Shown one piece after another: positions 37,436 through 46,953 of a stretch of 64,000 nucleotides of DNA. Every line of letters starts with the position of its first letter. Positions within the stretch are counted from its first letter, which is position 1. Under the pieces are notes generated by a model. It was given only the letters and a program-made list of their open reading frames with translations, had not been told where the DNA came from and made no database searches. This stretch comes from Synechococcales cyanobacterium C42_A2020_086 (lineage in GTDB: Bacteria; Cyanobacteriota; Cyanobacteriia; Elainellales; Elainellaceae), in contig JACYLU010000038.1 in the NCBI GenBank assembly GCA_015272325.1, positions 124,001 through 188,000 on the forward strand, given 5' to 3'. The translations under genes and the position numbers were made by a program.

Positions 37436-39388
37436 ATGGTTACGAAGGTTACGAGCAAGGGCGATCGCGCGATGCGCTCTCAGGTGGCACGCCGCAACTT
37501 CACAATCGACGGGCGCGGCATCAAGATTGGGGTGATCTCAGACAGCTTCAATGCTTTAAAGCGAGCTGCCCGGGATATTACGAGCGGCAATCTCCCTGGT
37601 GCGGGTAATCCCGATCGCTATACCCAGCCGATTCGCATCCTCAAGGATCTGCGGCGCGGCAGCGATGAGGGGCGAGCCATGATGCAGATTATCTTTGACG
37701 TAGCTCCCGGTGCTGAGCTGCTGTTTCATACGGCCTATGCCCGTAGCCAGGTGATCAGCGAGCGCAGCTTTTCCCGAGCAATCACTGCTCTAGCCCGCGC
37801 CGGAGCCGACATTATCGTGGATGACATCGGCTTTGCCACGCCAGTTTTTCAAGATGGCTTGACGGCGCAAACGGTGACGCGGATCGTCAACCGAGGCATC
37901 GCCTACTTTTCGGCCGCTGGAAATGATGGCAACCGCTCCTATGCCAGCCCCTTTCGTCCCGGTGCCACCTTTGTCTACAATGGCGTGCTCTACGAAGCTC
38001 ACGATTTTGATCCGGGTAGCGCTATCGATTTGTTTCAGGAGGTCACCCTGATTCCAGGGGCACGAGTGGAGCCGCTGCTGACGTGGGACCAGCCGGTTGG
38101 ACAAGTGACCGATGCTATGGAGCTACTGCTGCTTGGTACGCCTCAGTTGCCCGATGCCGGCGGTGAAGTGCTGCGGGCGGCCATGTCCCTATCGTCTGGG
38201 AGTACGGCGCTGCCGCTGAAATACTTTTCCTTTCGCGCCAATGCCCTACAAACGGCCCATCTAGTGATTGCTCGCCGTGTTGATCCGCTGATGACGCCGC
38301 CGCAGTTTGTTAAATGGCTCAGCACGGCTAACAATGGTGATGGCACGGTGATCTACCAGTATGTCAACGATGCGGAGGGCGGCGGTGGCTCCACCATCTA
38401 CGGACAGCCCAATGCTCGCGGTGCGATTGCCGTGGGGGCCGTACGAGTATCGCGAACGCCGGTGTTTGGCACTCGCCCACCAATGCTGGAAGATTTTTCG
38501 ACGCAAGGCGGCACGCCGATTCTCTTTGACGCCCAAGGCAACCGTCTTGCCGTGCCCGAAATCCGTCAAAAGCCAGAAATTGCGGCTCCCAACGGGACGG
38601 CTACGACCTTCGGGTTTTTCAGCGGGCTGAATCCGTTCTTTGGCACTTCGGCGGCAGCTCCCCATGCGGCGGCCGTCGCGGCACTGATGCTGCAACGAGC
38701 GGGCGGTTCTCGGCGACTCACTCCGGCTCAAATTCTGGCGGCCCTGCAGAAAAGCGCCATTGCCATCGATCCACCGGGCAACTTTCGTAGTGGAGCTGGG
38801 CTGATCCAAGCCGATGCGGCCGTGCTGAATTCCTTTGTGGCTGAGCGACGGGGCACACCCGCCGCCGATCGCATTCATGGCAGGGGCGTTGCAGAGAACC
38901 TGTTTGGACTAGACGGAGCAGACTGGATCAGCGGCAGTGCCGGCTTTGATGCTATTTATGGCGGTCCTCAGGCGGATCGGATCAGCGGCGGTGCGGGCAA
39001 CGATTATTTGCTAGGCGAGGCGGGTAACGATCAGCTAGCTGGAGACGCCGGCGCGGATGTGCTGCTGGGTCATGCCGGAGCCGATCGCCTAATCGGCGGC
39101 AATGGTCGAGATCTGCTGGCGGGCGGTGCAGGCAGAAATCAGCTGCTCGGCGGCGCAGAGGCAGATACGTTCGTCTTGAGCCGAGAGGGATTGGCACTGA
39201 TTCGGGACTTCCAGGTTGGGCAAGATCGCCTCGCTCTGACCAGCGGCTTAAACGTGAATCAACTGCGCTTTCTGGAGCGCGACGGCAGTACATTCATTTA
39301 CCAGCACCAGCAGCTTCTAGCCCAACTGGTAGGGGTCAGCATTGAGCGGAGCCGCCTCGATATCCTAACGATCGCGATTCAAACATAA
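37436..39388 (+). CDS. subtilase-like protein with C-terminal RTX repeats
   Basis: 650 residues. The first 470 residues form a subtilase-type domain with a putative Asp36 (IGVISDSFNAL), an oxyanion-type Asn in FSAAGNDGN and Ser405 (FGTSAAAPHAAAVAALML). The usual HGT histidine motif is not seen; the equivalent place reads SDEGRAMMQIIFD, with Glu78. It could use an atypical or sedolisin-like arrangement, or be inactive. Residues about 485-595 are RTX calcium-binding nonapeptides (GGAGNDYLLG type), followed by a FVLSREGLALIRDF cap. No signal peptide is visible, so type I secretion is likely. Confidence 0.82.
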   Translation: MVTKVTSKGDRAMRSQVARRNFTIDGRGIKIGVISDSFNALKRAARDITSGNLPGAGNPDRYTQPIRILKDLRRGSDEGRAMMQIIFDVAPGAELLFHTAYARSQVISERSFSRAITALARAGADIIVDDIGFATPVFQDGLTAQTVTRIVNRGIAYFSAAGNDGNRSYASPFRPGATFVYNGVLYEAHDFDPGSAIDLFQEVTLIPGARVEPLLTWDQPVGQVTDAMELLLLGTPQLPDAGGEVLRAAMSLSSGSTALPLKYFSFRANALQTAHLVIARRVDPLMTPPQFVKWLSTANNGDGTVIYQYVNDAEGGGGSTIYGQPNARGAIAVGAVRVSRTPVFGTRPPMLEDFSTQGGTPILFDAQGNRLAVPEIRQKPEIAAPNGTATTFGFFSGLNPFFGTSAAAPHAAAVAALMLQRAGGSRRLTPAQILAALQKSAIAIDPPGNFRSGAGLIQADAAVLNSFVAERRGTPAADRIHGRGVAENLFGLDGADWISGSAGFDAIYGGPQADRISGGAGNDYLLGEAGNDQLAGDAGADVLLGHAGADRLIGGNGRDLLAGGAGRNQLLGGAEADTFVLSREGLALIRDFQVGQDRLALTSGLNVNQLRFLERDGSTFIYQHQQLLAQLVGVSIERSRLDILTIAIQT

Positions 39389-39399
39389 GCCTCGCAGGT

Positions 39400-39945
39400 C
39401 TATTGGGCCTTCTGGTCCAAAATTCGTACACCAACGACCGGGGCATTAAAGCGGTAGGTTTGCCCTTCTAGCTCCATGGGTGTGCCGACCTTGATCTTGC
39501 TACCGCCCAGCACTGGACCATCCGCCAACACCTGCGCTTGTCCTCCCAGGGTCACCATCATATCGACGGTATATTCCAACTCAGGACGGGGATCCGGCAG
39601 CGGCTTCACTGTGCCATCGGGTTGGGGAACGGCAACCGAACGCGGCAAGGATTTTACATTCAGCACATCGACTTCCCCAAAGGGCTGATTCCGAATAATG
39701 ATGTTGGTTTTCTTCTCCTGTTGCAGAGCAGTGATCAGACCCTGGGGATTACTCACCGTCAGTCCCCGCACAATCACATCAATTTCAACGGGCTTCGTCG
39801 TGGTGCCAATTTGAGCTACGGAGGAGCCTGACCCACCCGGTAGCAGAAATAGCCCTACCACGACCATCAACATGATCAGCCCGGCAGCAATATCCAGAAG
39901 GCTAATTTTGCCGAATAACCGCCCTTTAGAATCTAAGATCGCCAT
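39400..39945 (-). CDS. DUF4330 membrane-anchored protein
   Basis: 181 residues from the ATG at 39945, which has GGAGG nine bases upstream; an ATG six codons earlier lacks such a site. The N-terminus reads MAILDSKGRLFGKISLLDI, then one transmembrane helix (about 20-40), then a soluble domain with VEIDVIVRGLTVSNP. This is the cyanobacterial DUF4330 layout. The soluble domain should lie in the periplasm or lumen. The function is unknown. It converges with the RTX-subtilase gene. Confidence 0.8.
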   Translation of the reverse strand: MAILDSKGRLFGKISLLDIAAGLIMLMVVVGLFLLPGGSGSSVAQIGTTTKPVEIDVIVRGLTVSNPQGLITALQQEKKTNIIIRNQPFGEVDVLNVKSLPRSVAVPQPDGTVKPLPDPRPELEYTVDMMVTLGGQAQVLADGPVLGGSKIKVGTPMELEGQTYRFNAPVVGVRILDQKAQ

Positions 39946-40294
39946 GCTGAGGTGCCTCCGCAAGCCAGATTAACTGAGTACTAAGTGAAGTGAGTACAAT
40001 CCCGACTGATAGTGATCCATTAGTGATCCATCCTGATTTTGCGATTCATTTTGCGATCTATTCCGTCATCTATTCAGTCTGCGGATCGGATACCAGATAG
40101 CACTCTAGCAGATAACTCCCCTTCTGCAACCCCGCCCGTCTACCGTCCCACTCCAGCCCGCTGGGGGGCACGCTAAGATCGGCGCATTCGCAACAAAAGC
40201 AGCAGCTCCAGCGTCGTCAGGAACTAAGTTTCCCCTTAAGTCCCCCTCTCGGTTTCTGCTCTGCCCATCTCATCGATACTTGATCTTTGGATTT
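39946..40294. other. intergenic region with a tandem 11-mer duplication
   Basis: Divergent spacer of about 350 bp. TAGTGATCCAT is duplicated exactly at 40010-40020 and 40021-40031. I see no gene in it; promoters for both neighbours should be here. Confidence 0.6.
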
Positions 40295-41143
40295 ATGTTG
40301 AATGTTTTGGCTGACTTCTACCGCGCCTTTCGCCGCCGCTGGGTGTACGGCTTAATGGCGACTCTAATGGCGACGGGAATTGTGATCACGACCCCTCGCC
40401 CATCGCAGGCAGTGCCGTTTTTGGAGCTGCTGCTACGGGGCATTCAGGTAATTCAGCTCTCGACGCTATCGGACAATCAAGAAGTCGCGATTGGACGGCA
40501 AATTAACGAGCGGCTCACCCGCCAGGAGCTACGGCTCTACTCGGGTCGCACGATTAACAGTTACGTCAATCAAATTGGTCAGCGCCTGGTTCCCTACAGC
40601 AGGCGCCCGAATTTGCCCTACACCTTCCAGGTTGTTGACAGCAATCAGGTGAATGCCTTTGCCACAATGGGCGGCTATGTTTATGTCACCACTGGGCTGA
40701 TCACAACTGCCGACAACGAAGCTCAGCTAGCTAGCGTCATTGGGCATGAAATCGGGCACATCGAGGCTCGGCATGCCGTTCAGCAGCTCCGGGAAAACGC
40801 GCTCGCGCAGGGCGTGCTAACGGCGGCAGGAATTGATCGGAATGCGGCTGTGAATCTGGGGGTGGAGCTGGCTTTACGTCGCCCTAATAGCCGTCAGGAT
40901 GAGCTAGAAGCCGATCAGCTTGGGCTGGCAACACTGCGGCAGGCTGGCTATGCGCCTGGGGAAATGGTGGCCTTTATGCGCAAGCTGCTGAACCAGTCTT
41001 CGATCCCCACCTTCCTCAGTACCCATCCGGCGGTACCTGCCCGCATCGAGGCTCTGAATCGCGCGATTGACCCGGCTACTGCTGCCGTGGGGGATGGTCT
41101 CGACCGCACCGCCTATCGCCAGCAGATCAGCGAGCTACTTTAG
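40295..41143 (+). CDS. M48 family metalloprotease
   Basis: 282 residues from the ATG at 40295 (MLNVLADFYRAF); a TTG five codons earlier is also open. A signal peptide or anchor (VYGLMATLMATGIVITTPRPSQA) precedes the peptidase domain. The zinc motif HEIGH is at 151-155 and the third-ligand glutamate is in RQDELEAD. The family includes BepA/LoiP-like periplasmic proteases that degrade or help assemble outer-membrane proteins. That role is plausible but not shown here. The neighbouring wecB gene converges on it. Confidence 0.9.
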   Translation: MLNVLADFYRAFRRRWVYGLMATLMATGIVITTPRPSQAVPFLELLLRGIQVIQLSTLSDNQEVAIGRQINERLTRQELRLYSGRTINSYVNQIGQRLVPYSRRPNLPYTFQVVDSNQVNAFATMGGYVYVTTGLITTADNEAQLASVIGHEIGHIEARHAVQQLRENALAQGVLTAAGIDRNAAVNLGVELALRRPNSRQDELEADQLGLATLRQAGYAPGEMVAFMRKLLNQSSIPTFLSTHPAVPARIEALNRAIDPATAAVGDGLDRTAYRQQISELL

Positions 41144-41163
41144 CTGCGAAATGGGAGACTTGT

Positions 41164-42282
41164 CTAGTTCGACGTTAAATACTGCCGCACGATCTGCACA
41201 ATTCGTTCCGCCGCATGCCCATCGCCAAAGGGGTTGATCGCCGTGGCCATGGCGCGATAGGCATCGGGATCGCTGAGCAAGGTGGCCGCCGTTTGCAGGA
41301 TGCTGTCCGGATTTGTGCCGACGAGCTTGGCGGTTCCTGCCATGACGGCTTCTGGACGTTCGGTGGTGTCGCGTAGCACCAACACCGGCTTACCGAGACT
41401 TGGCGCTTCTTCTTGCAGCCCGCCTGAGTCGGTGAGCAGCAGGTAACAGCGCTGGATTGCTCCTACGAGTTCGGCATAGTCTAGCGGCTCTGTGAGGAAA
41501 ACGCGGGAATGGCTCCCCAACATGGCTTGCAGCGGCTCGCGCACGGTGGGGTTGCGGTGCAATGGCAGCAGCAGAGCCGTATCGGGAAACTTGTCGAGCA
41601 CCTGCAACATGCCGGTGGCAATATCCCGCAGCGGCTGGCCCCAGTTCTCGCGGCGATGCACCGTTGACAGGATTACTCGATACTGGTCCCAGTTTAGTCC
41701 AGCCACCGGACAATCGGGATGACGCGCCGCCACGGATAGTAGAGCATCAATGACAGTATTGCCCGTATTGTGGATGCTGCCCAGCACGCCCGACCGCTGC
41801 AAATTCTCTACCGAAAGGGCAGTCGGCGCAAAGTGGAGTTGCGTGATCTGGGAGATCAGCCGCCGGTTCGCTTCCTCGGGATAGGGGTTGAACAAATCAT
41901 CCGTTCGCAGACCCGCCTCGACATGCCCCACCGGAATTTTTTGATAGAAGGCGGCTAGCGCTGCGGCAAAGGCGGTGGTGGTGTCGCCCTGCACGAGCAC
42001 AATCTGCGGCTGGAGTTGTTGGAATAGAGTTTCTAGCCCACGCAAACTGCGGCAGGTGATATCAGTCAGGGTCTGCCCGTGCTGCATAATGGCTAAGTCA
42101 TGCTCGGCTTGCAGGTCAAACAAATCCATCACCTGCGCCACCATTTCCTGATGTTGCCCGGTCAGCACCACTTGGGTGTCGAAATCTGGAGCCTGGCGAA
42201 ACTGCTGAATCACCGGAGCCAGCTTAATTGCCTCGGGACGAGTGCCCAAGATAATGCAGACGCGCAGAGGGGGCTTAACCAT
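41164..42282 (-). CDS. wecB: UDP-N-acetylglucosamine 2-epimerase (non-hydrolysing)
   Basis: 372 residues. It converts UDP-GlcNAc into UDP-ManNAc for surface polysaccharide synthesis. Family features are GTRPEAIKLAPVIQQF at the N-terminus, VQGDTTTAFAAALAAFY, HVEAGLRTDD, STVHRRENWG and LTDSGGLQEEAPSLGKPVLVLR. Length is standard. It is not in a polysaccharide cluster; the upstream gene on the same strand is purU, 94 bp away. Confidence 0.95.
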   Translation of the reverse strand: MVKPPLRVCIILGTRPEAIKLAPVIQQFRQAPDFDTQVVLTGQHQEMVAQVMDLFDLQAEHDLAIMQHGQTLTDITCRSLRGLETLFQQLQPQIVLVQGDTTTAFAAALAAFYQKIPVGHVEAGLRTDDLFNPYPEEANRRLISQITQLHFAPTALSVENLQRSGVLGSIHNTGNTVIDALLSVAARHPDCPVAGLNWDQYRVILSTVHRRENWGQPLRDIATGMLQVLDKFPDTALLLPLHRNPTVREPLQAMLGSHSRVFLTEPLDYAELVGAIQRCYLLLTDSGGLQEEAPSLGKPVLVLRDTTERPEAVMAGTAKLVGTNPDSILQTAATLLSDPDAYRAMATAINPFGDGHAAERIVQIVRQYLTSN

Positions 42283-42375
42283 GGCTGTTACTCAGACTGT
42301 TGCTCACTGTAATTACTCTTGTCCAGCGTTATTGTTGAATTCGTGCTTGAATTTTTACTCCATATCCCGCTTATC

Positions 42376-43239
42376 TCAGGCAAAAACCACGGTGCGATTG
42401 CCATACACCAGCACTCGATTTTGCAGATGCAGCCGCACGGCTCGGGCTAGCACCACCCGCTCGAGATCTTTGCCCTTGCGAATCAAATCCGCCACCTGAT
42501 CGCGATGGCTCACCCGCACTACATCTTGTTCGATAATCGGACCTTCGTCTAGATCCTGCGTCACGTAGTGGGCTGTCGCCCCAATGATCTTGACGCCGCG
42601 TTCAAAGGCTCGCTGGTAGGGGTTTGCCCCCGGAAACGCCGGCAAAAACGAATGGTGAATGTTGATGATCTGGGGAAACTGAGCAATGAAGTCGGGACTC
42701 AGCACCTGCATATACTTCGCTAGCACCACCAGATCAATGCGGTACTGCCGCAGCAAATCGAGCTGCTTTGCTTCTTGGGCGGCTTTGGTTTCGGGCGTAA
42801 TTGGCAAACGATGATAGTCAATGCCAAACTGCTCGGCTATGCTTTTCAGGTTAGGATGATTGCTAATAATCAAGGGAATTTCTGCCGCTAGTTCCCCTGC
42901 TTGCTGCCGCCAAAGCAAATCGTACAGACAGTGATCTTGTCGGCTGACCCAAATGGCAATTCGCGGGATCTCGTCGGAAAAGTGCAGCTGCCAGTTAGCT
43001 TGCAGCGGCTGGGCAATGGCATTAAAGGCAGGTCCAATTAATTCGCGTGGCAGATTAAACCCTTCGAGCTGCCACTCTAGCCGGGTAAGAAACAGCCCCG
43101 CGGCAAAGTCGGTGTGCTGATCGGCGTGGATAATATTGCCACCATTGGCGTAGATAAAATTCGCAAACTTGGCCACTAATCCCTTCTGGTCAGGACAGGA
43201 CAACAACAGAGTGGCAGTTGGGCTTGTCACAGGATGCAC
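42376..43239 (-). CDS. purU: formyltetrahydrofolate deformylase
   Basis: 287 residues from the GTG at 43239. The frame is open further to a TTG at 43317, but the shorter form matches the family length of about 284 residues. An N-terminal ACT domain (TLLLSCPDQKGLVAKFANFI) precedes the formyltransferase-like hydrolase domain with IIISNHPNL-type and NIHHSFLPAFPGANPYQRAF segments, the latter holding the catalytic histidine. Further on, GATAHYVTQDLDEGPIIEQD completes the signature. The enzyme releases formate from 10-formyl-THF, balancing one-carbon units. The start codon is the main uncertainty. Confidence 0.92.
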   Translation of the reverse strand: MHPVTSPTATLLLSCPDQKGLVAKFANFIYANGGNIIHADQHTDFAAGLFLTRLEWQLEGFNLPRELIGPAFNAIAQPLQANWQLHFSDEIPRIAIWVSRQDHCLYDLLWRQQAGELAAEIPLIISNHPNLKSIAEQFGIDYHRLPITPETKAAQEAKQLDLLRQYRIDLVVLAKYMQVLSPDFIAQFPQIINIHHSFLPAFPGANPYQRAFERGVKIIGATAHYVTQDLDEGPIIEQDVVRVSHRDQVADLIRKGKDLERVVLARAVRLHLQNRVLVYGNRTVVFA

Positions 43240-43341
43240 GGCTGTTTTCCAGATTAATTCCTCCCTGTTATAGCTTGATTCCAAACGCTTGAACCAAATC
43301 CTGAGATCACGGTGCAATGCTGTCCAGCGCCAATTCCAGAG

Positions 43342-43512
43342 TTAATCCGGATCTACTTCGCCTTGCACCAACGCTCGCACAATCGTTAGTCCCATCCAGT
43401 AGATGATGGTCAGGGCGGCAATCAGCATCAGCCCCGACAGAGCTGCAAACGGAGACACAATCGCCAGCAGAAACAAACCCAGCAATATGAGAGTTAGCAG
43501 CGTTCGATTCAT
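43342..43512 (-). CDS. small hydrophobic membrane protein
   Basis: 56 residues from the ATG at 43512 (MNRTLLTLILLGLFLLAIV), with an earlier in-frame start at 43530 possible. Two hydrophobic helices (about 4-20 and 23-45) and a short acidic tail (GEVDPD). It lies between the pentapeptide-NACHT gene and purU on the same strand. Small proteins of this type are conserved in cyanobacteria, but I cannot name a function. Confidence 0.6.
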   Translation of the reverse strand: MNRTLLTLILLGLFLLAIVSPFAALSGLMLIAALTIIYWMGLTIVRALVQGEVDPD

Positions 43513-43615
43513 AAGATTTCCGACCGACACGACTCTTCACGACTCTTCCAGGCTAGAAAATTGCTCTGGGTCTTGCCTCTATCGTGTGGCTGCTTTCCGC
43601 AGGCTATTCCACAAG

Positions 43616-46600
43616 CTACTCCAAACCGAGCTGCTGCTTTAGGGCATCGGGCACATTCACAGCGGTTTCTAGACCGCGCACATCCTGCCACTTGGTTTTT
43701 TCGCTCCAGCGGACGGTTCCGATGGACTGATCGCTGAGGTCCGCTCCGATTAGGTTGGCATGGCTGAGATCGGCTCCGCAGAGGTCGGCGTCGATCAGGT
43801 CGGCGCTATTGAGGCTGGCGTCGCGCAAGTTGGCTCCGCAGAGGCTAGCACCGTTGAGATAGGCTCCGATCAAATCTGCCCCGCTAAGGTTGGCATTTCG
43901 GAGAGTGCTGTTGCTGAGGTCCGCACCGTGCAGGTTGGCGTCGCTCAGATCCACATCGCTGAGGTTGGCGTCACAAAGGCTGGCTCCACTGAGGCTCGCT
44001 CCAATTAGATAGGCGCGGCTGAGGTCGGCGCTGCGCAGGCTGGCTCCCCGCAGATAGGCTCCGCTGAGGTCGGCATCGCGCAAATTGGCACGGCTGAGGC
44101 TCGCTCCAATTAGCGTGGCACTGCTGAGGTCGGCTCCACTGAGGTCGGCTCCGCTGAGGTCGGCTCCCCGCAGGTTGGCCCCAATCAGATTCGCGCCTCG
44201 CAAGTCGGCATTGCTGAGGTCGGCTCCGTCGAGGCTGGCGCTCACCAAGCTAGCGCGGCTGAGGATGGCTCCTCGCAAATTAGCCCCGCTGAGAATGGCC
44301 CCCCGCAGATCGGCATCGCTAAGGTTCACGCCGCTAAGGTTCACACCGCTGAGGTTCACACCGCTGAGGTTCACACCGCTGAGATAGGGACCGACAATGG
44401 CCCGAAAGGCGCAGGGCGAGACGCAGTGGCTATAGCCAATCACCCGTAGCAGCCGGTCGGCATCGAAGCTGTCGCTGCCCTGTTGCCCGCAGGGATAAAA
44501 GGCAATCGTGTCTTGCAAGGCAGCATTGGAACGCGCCTTACCGTGCAGCTGCAGCAGCAGAATCATCACGTTCAAGCCGGCGTAGACATCTACCTGTCGT
44601 TGACCCAGCGGCACCAAATATTGGGCCTGCTGGCGTAGTCGTCGCATTTCTCTCTGCGGCAGTGTCTCCGACTCAACATCCATAAACTGACCATCGCACC
44701 AGCGTAAAAAGAAGTGCTCTAGTCGCGTAAACAGCCGCACCAGATCAAACTCGGGACTGCCATTAAGCAACACCATCAGATGTTCGGCAATTTCTGGCAT
44801 CAGCCCCCCGTAGCCCAGCAGTTCAAAAATCTGCCCGTCCATCACGGGGGTGGGAATCCAGTCCTGCTGCTGCTGGCGACGACTCCAGGTGATGGACCAA
44901 TCTTCTAAATATTCCTTCAGCCGCTGCCCGCAAAACATTTTGCCGAAGCTGTTATGGGTAAAGCGGATATAGCCGTCATCTTGGTGGGTAGGTCGGTAGA
45001 ACACCACAAGGGCATTTTGCAGCGACGGCTTCAGCTTGGCTTGGATCTCTTGCAACAGAGTTTGTGCGTCTGGATCTGCATGCAGCCGCTGTGCCACTAA
45101 GGAAATCGGAATCGATTCGCCGCCCGATTGTACAAGCGCCAACCCAGCTTCGGCCAAAATACGTCGCAGTGCGTCTATCTCTGCTAGGGATAACTCCCGC
45201 TCGAGGAGGTTGGGGCGCTGTTTGGTCAGGGCCCAATGCACCACCTGCTGATACAGCGCCACTTTTGCCTGATCCGGGCTAAGCGACTCTAAGGAGGTGA
45301 GCTGCAAGTCGCCATCGCGATCCATGGCGGCCAGCGAATGAAGCAACAGCGGCTCGCGGACGAGATTTTGGGTGCGTTCTGGCAGGTGGGGATGATGCAT
45401 CAATTGGCGAAGACCGGCGGCATCGGTGCCCGTCAGACGCTGCCAGTTGCTAAGCCACTGAGCTTGTAGCTGGTCGTCGAACGGCAGAATCTCGACGCGC
45501 TCTAGATTTGGCGGCAGCAACCGCTCCACAGTTTGTACCAGCAAGCAGCGACCCGTCAGCAGCACGCGATGCCCCATTTCTGGGTGACTGGCGCAGCTCT
45601 CTTGAAACTTGCCGACCTGCTGGAAGAATTCTTCGAGGCCGATGTTGCTGCGACTGTCGAGATGCAGTTCGTTGAATCCATCCAGCAAAAACAGAAAGCG
45701 CGTATCAGGATGATTCAGCCAATCGGGGTCGTCAAGGGTAAAGTCGCGAGCGATGGCTTTGCGCAGCAGCTCCTCAAAGTTTTTTTCGATTAGGTGTACA
45801 TCTTGCAGCGGAATCAGAATCGGCGTCCAGCGCGGATGCTCGTGCTGCCGCAGCCAGTCAGCAAACATCCGGCAAAATGTGCTCTTGCCGCGCCCAAACC
45901 CACCCTGCACAAACAGCACCCGGTCGCTTTTTTGCGGATCATGCAGCACTGCCTGGGCCCATTCTTCTAGCAGCACGGGCGGCCGATCGAGATCCGGCTC
46001 ACCGTTCAGCAGCAGCGGCTGGGCCCGCAGCGGCACGTATAGCTCTCGGAAGCGAAAGGGTTCATTTAGCACCCGCTCCTCGGGTAAAGGCTGAATCACC
46101 TCGTCGAGATAAGCGTCGATGCGCAGGTGCCGTTCTAGAGCAGCCACATCGGCAGGATTGTACCAGTCGAGCCAGCGGTGAGCGCCCGCCTCAACCAAAG
46201 CAGGATAGAGTCTGCGAGCCGTTTGGTCTGCCAGTTGCCGAGCAATCTGCCGCGCTGCCTCGGCTTTGACACCCAGCGATTCCAGCCGCTTGAACAAAGC
46301 AGTTTGGCAGCACTCTCCCAGCCGCGACGTCGAAAAATCAATCAGCGCCTGGCGAGCGTCTCGATCCTCGAATTCGGCATTGGTTCCCAAATGGGGTTCT
46401 AAATCCATCATCGCCTGCAACGCGTGCTGTACGGATTCTGAGGCTAGTTGCTGCCCGAACTGCTGCAGCCAAGACTGTAGTTTGGGTAGAGTGAGGGCCG
46501 CTTTGAATTGATCCAGATACACTGCCTGCCCAATTAACCCCACCCAATCGGCTAAGCTCGGCTCTTGCTGGGTCTGTTGCAGATACTGCTGGAGCAAAAC

Positions 46601-46813
46601 TCTGGCCAGCGACTCGAACGAATCCGGATAGGCGGCAATCTCCGACAAAGGCAGTGCCAGCCCGCCTAGCAAAGTCGTGCTTCGCTCTAGCAGCGGCAAC
46701 AGCAGGCTACAGTTAAGGGCAGCGGCTGATGGAGCAGTCGCATCGGTTAGCAAAGCTTCTGCCGATGGAGTCAGGCAATCGAGATGGGTTTGCCAGTAAG
46801 TCCAGATTTGCAT
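43616..46813 (-). CDS. NACHT-type NTPase with C-terminal pentapeptide repeats
   Basis: 1065 residues. Residues 1-295 are helical with no recognised domain. A STAND/NACHT-type NTPase follows, with Walker A GGFGRGKST (304-312) and Walker B FLFLLDGFNE (373-382), the usual hydrophobic strand then acidic pair. After a helical region comes a pentapeptide-repeat solenoid (about residues 807-1030, ANLRGADLSGA type, over 40 units). Bacterial NACHT proteins of comparable layout can act in anti-phage defence or signalling; whether this one does is inference. It is on the same strand as the kinase-WD40 gene upstream and 140 bp from it. No catalytic effector domain is visible, so the N-terminal region is the candidate effector. 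Confidence 0.88.
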   Translation of the reverse strand: MQIWTYWQTHLDCLTPSAEALLTDATAPSAAALNCSLLLPLLERSTTLLGGLALPLSEIAAYPDSFESLARVLLQQYLQQTQQEPSLADWVGLIGQAVYLDQFKAALTLPKLQSWLQQFGQQLASESVQHALQAMMDLEPHLGTNAEFEDRDARQALIDFSTSRLGECCQTALFKRLESLGVKAEAARQIARQLADQTARRLYPALVEAGAHRWLDWYNPADVAALERHLRIDAYLDEVIQPLPEERVLNEPFRFRELYVPLRAQPLLLNGEPDLDRPPVLLEEWAQAVLHDPQKSDRVLFVQGGFGRGKSTFCRMFADWLRQHEHPRWTPILIPLQDVHLIEKNFEELLRKAIARDFTLDDPDWLNHPDTRFLFLLDGFNELHLDSRSNIGLEEFFQQVGKFQESCASHPEMGHRVLLTGRCLLVQTVERLLPPNLERVEILPFDDQLQAQWLSNWQRLTGTDAAGLRQLMHHPHLPERTQNLVREPLLLHSLAAMDRDGDLQLTSLESLSPDQAKVALYQQVVHWALTKQRPNLLERELSLAEIDALRRILAEAGLALVQSGGESIPISLVAQRLHADPDAQTLLQEIQAKLKPSLQNALVVFYRPTHQDDGYIRFTHNSFGKMFCGQRLKEYLEDWSITWSRRQQQQDWIPTPVMDGQIFELLGYGGLMPEIAEHLMVLLNGSPEFDLVRLFTRLEHFFLRWCDGQFMDVESETLPQREMRRLRQQAQYLVPLGQRQVDVYAGLNVMILLLQLHGKARSNAALQDTIAFYPCGQQGSDSFDADRLLRVIGYSHCVSPCAFRAIVGPYLSGVNLSGVNLSGVNLSGVNLSDADLRGAILSGANLRGAILSRASLVSASLDGADLSNADLRGANLIGANLRGADLSGADLSGADLSSATLIGASLSRANLRDADLSGAYLRGASLRSADLSRAYLIGASLSGASLCDANLSDVDLSDANLHGADLSNSTLRNANLSGADLIGAYLNGASLCGANLRDASLNSADLIDADLCGADLSHANLIGADLSDQSIGTVRWSEKTKWQDVRGLETAVNVPDALKQQLGLE
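44321..44380. repeat. four-copy 15-bp repeat within the pentapeptide gene
   Basis: Four consecutive copies of a 15-mer close to GAGGTTCACACCGCT, the last two identical and the first two differing by one or two bases. They encode four successive SGVNL units at the start of the solenoid. The DNA-level identity suggests recent expansion. Confidence 0.88.
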
Positions 46814-46953
46814 GGTTATGACTCCCCGCCTGTGGCTGACTCATAGCACCGTAGCTTACTTTTAGGGATTGCAGCACGCTTGCACATGAAACGTAAGTCA
46901 CTTGAGTTATTCCATTCCAGTCCGCCGCTCAGTGTTATTCCCTGCTATAGCAT

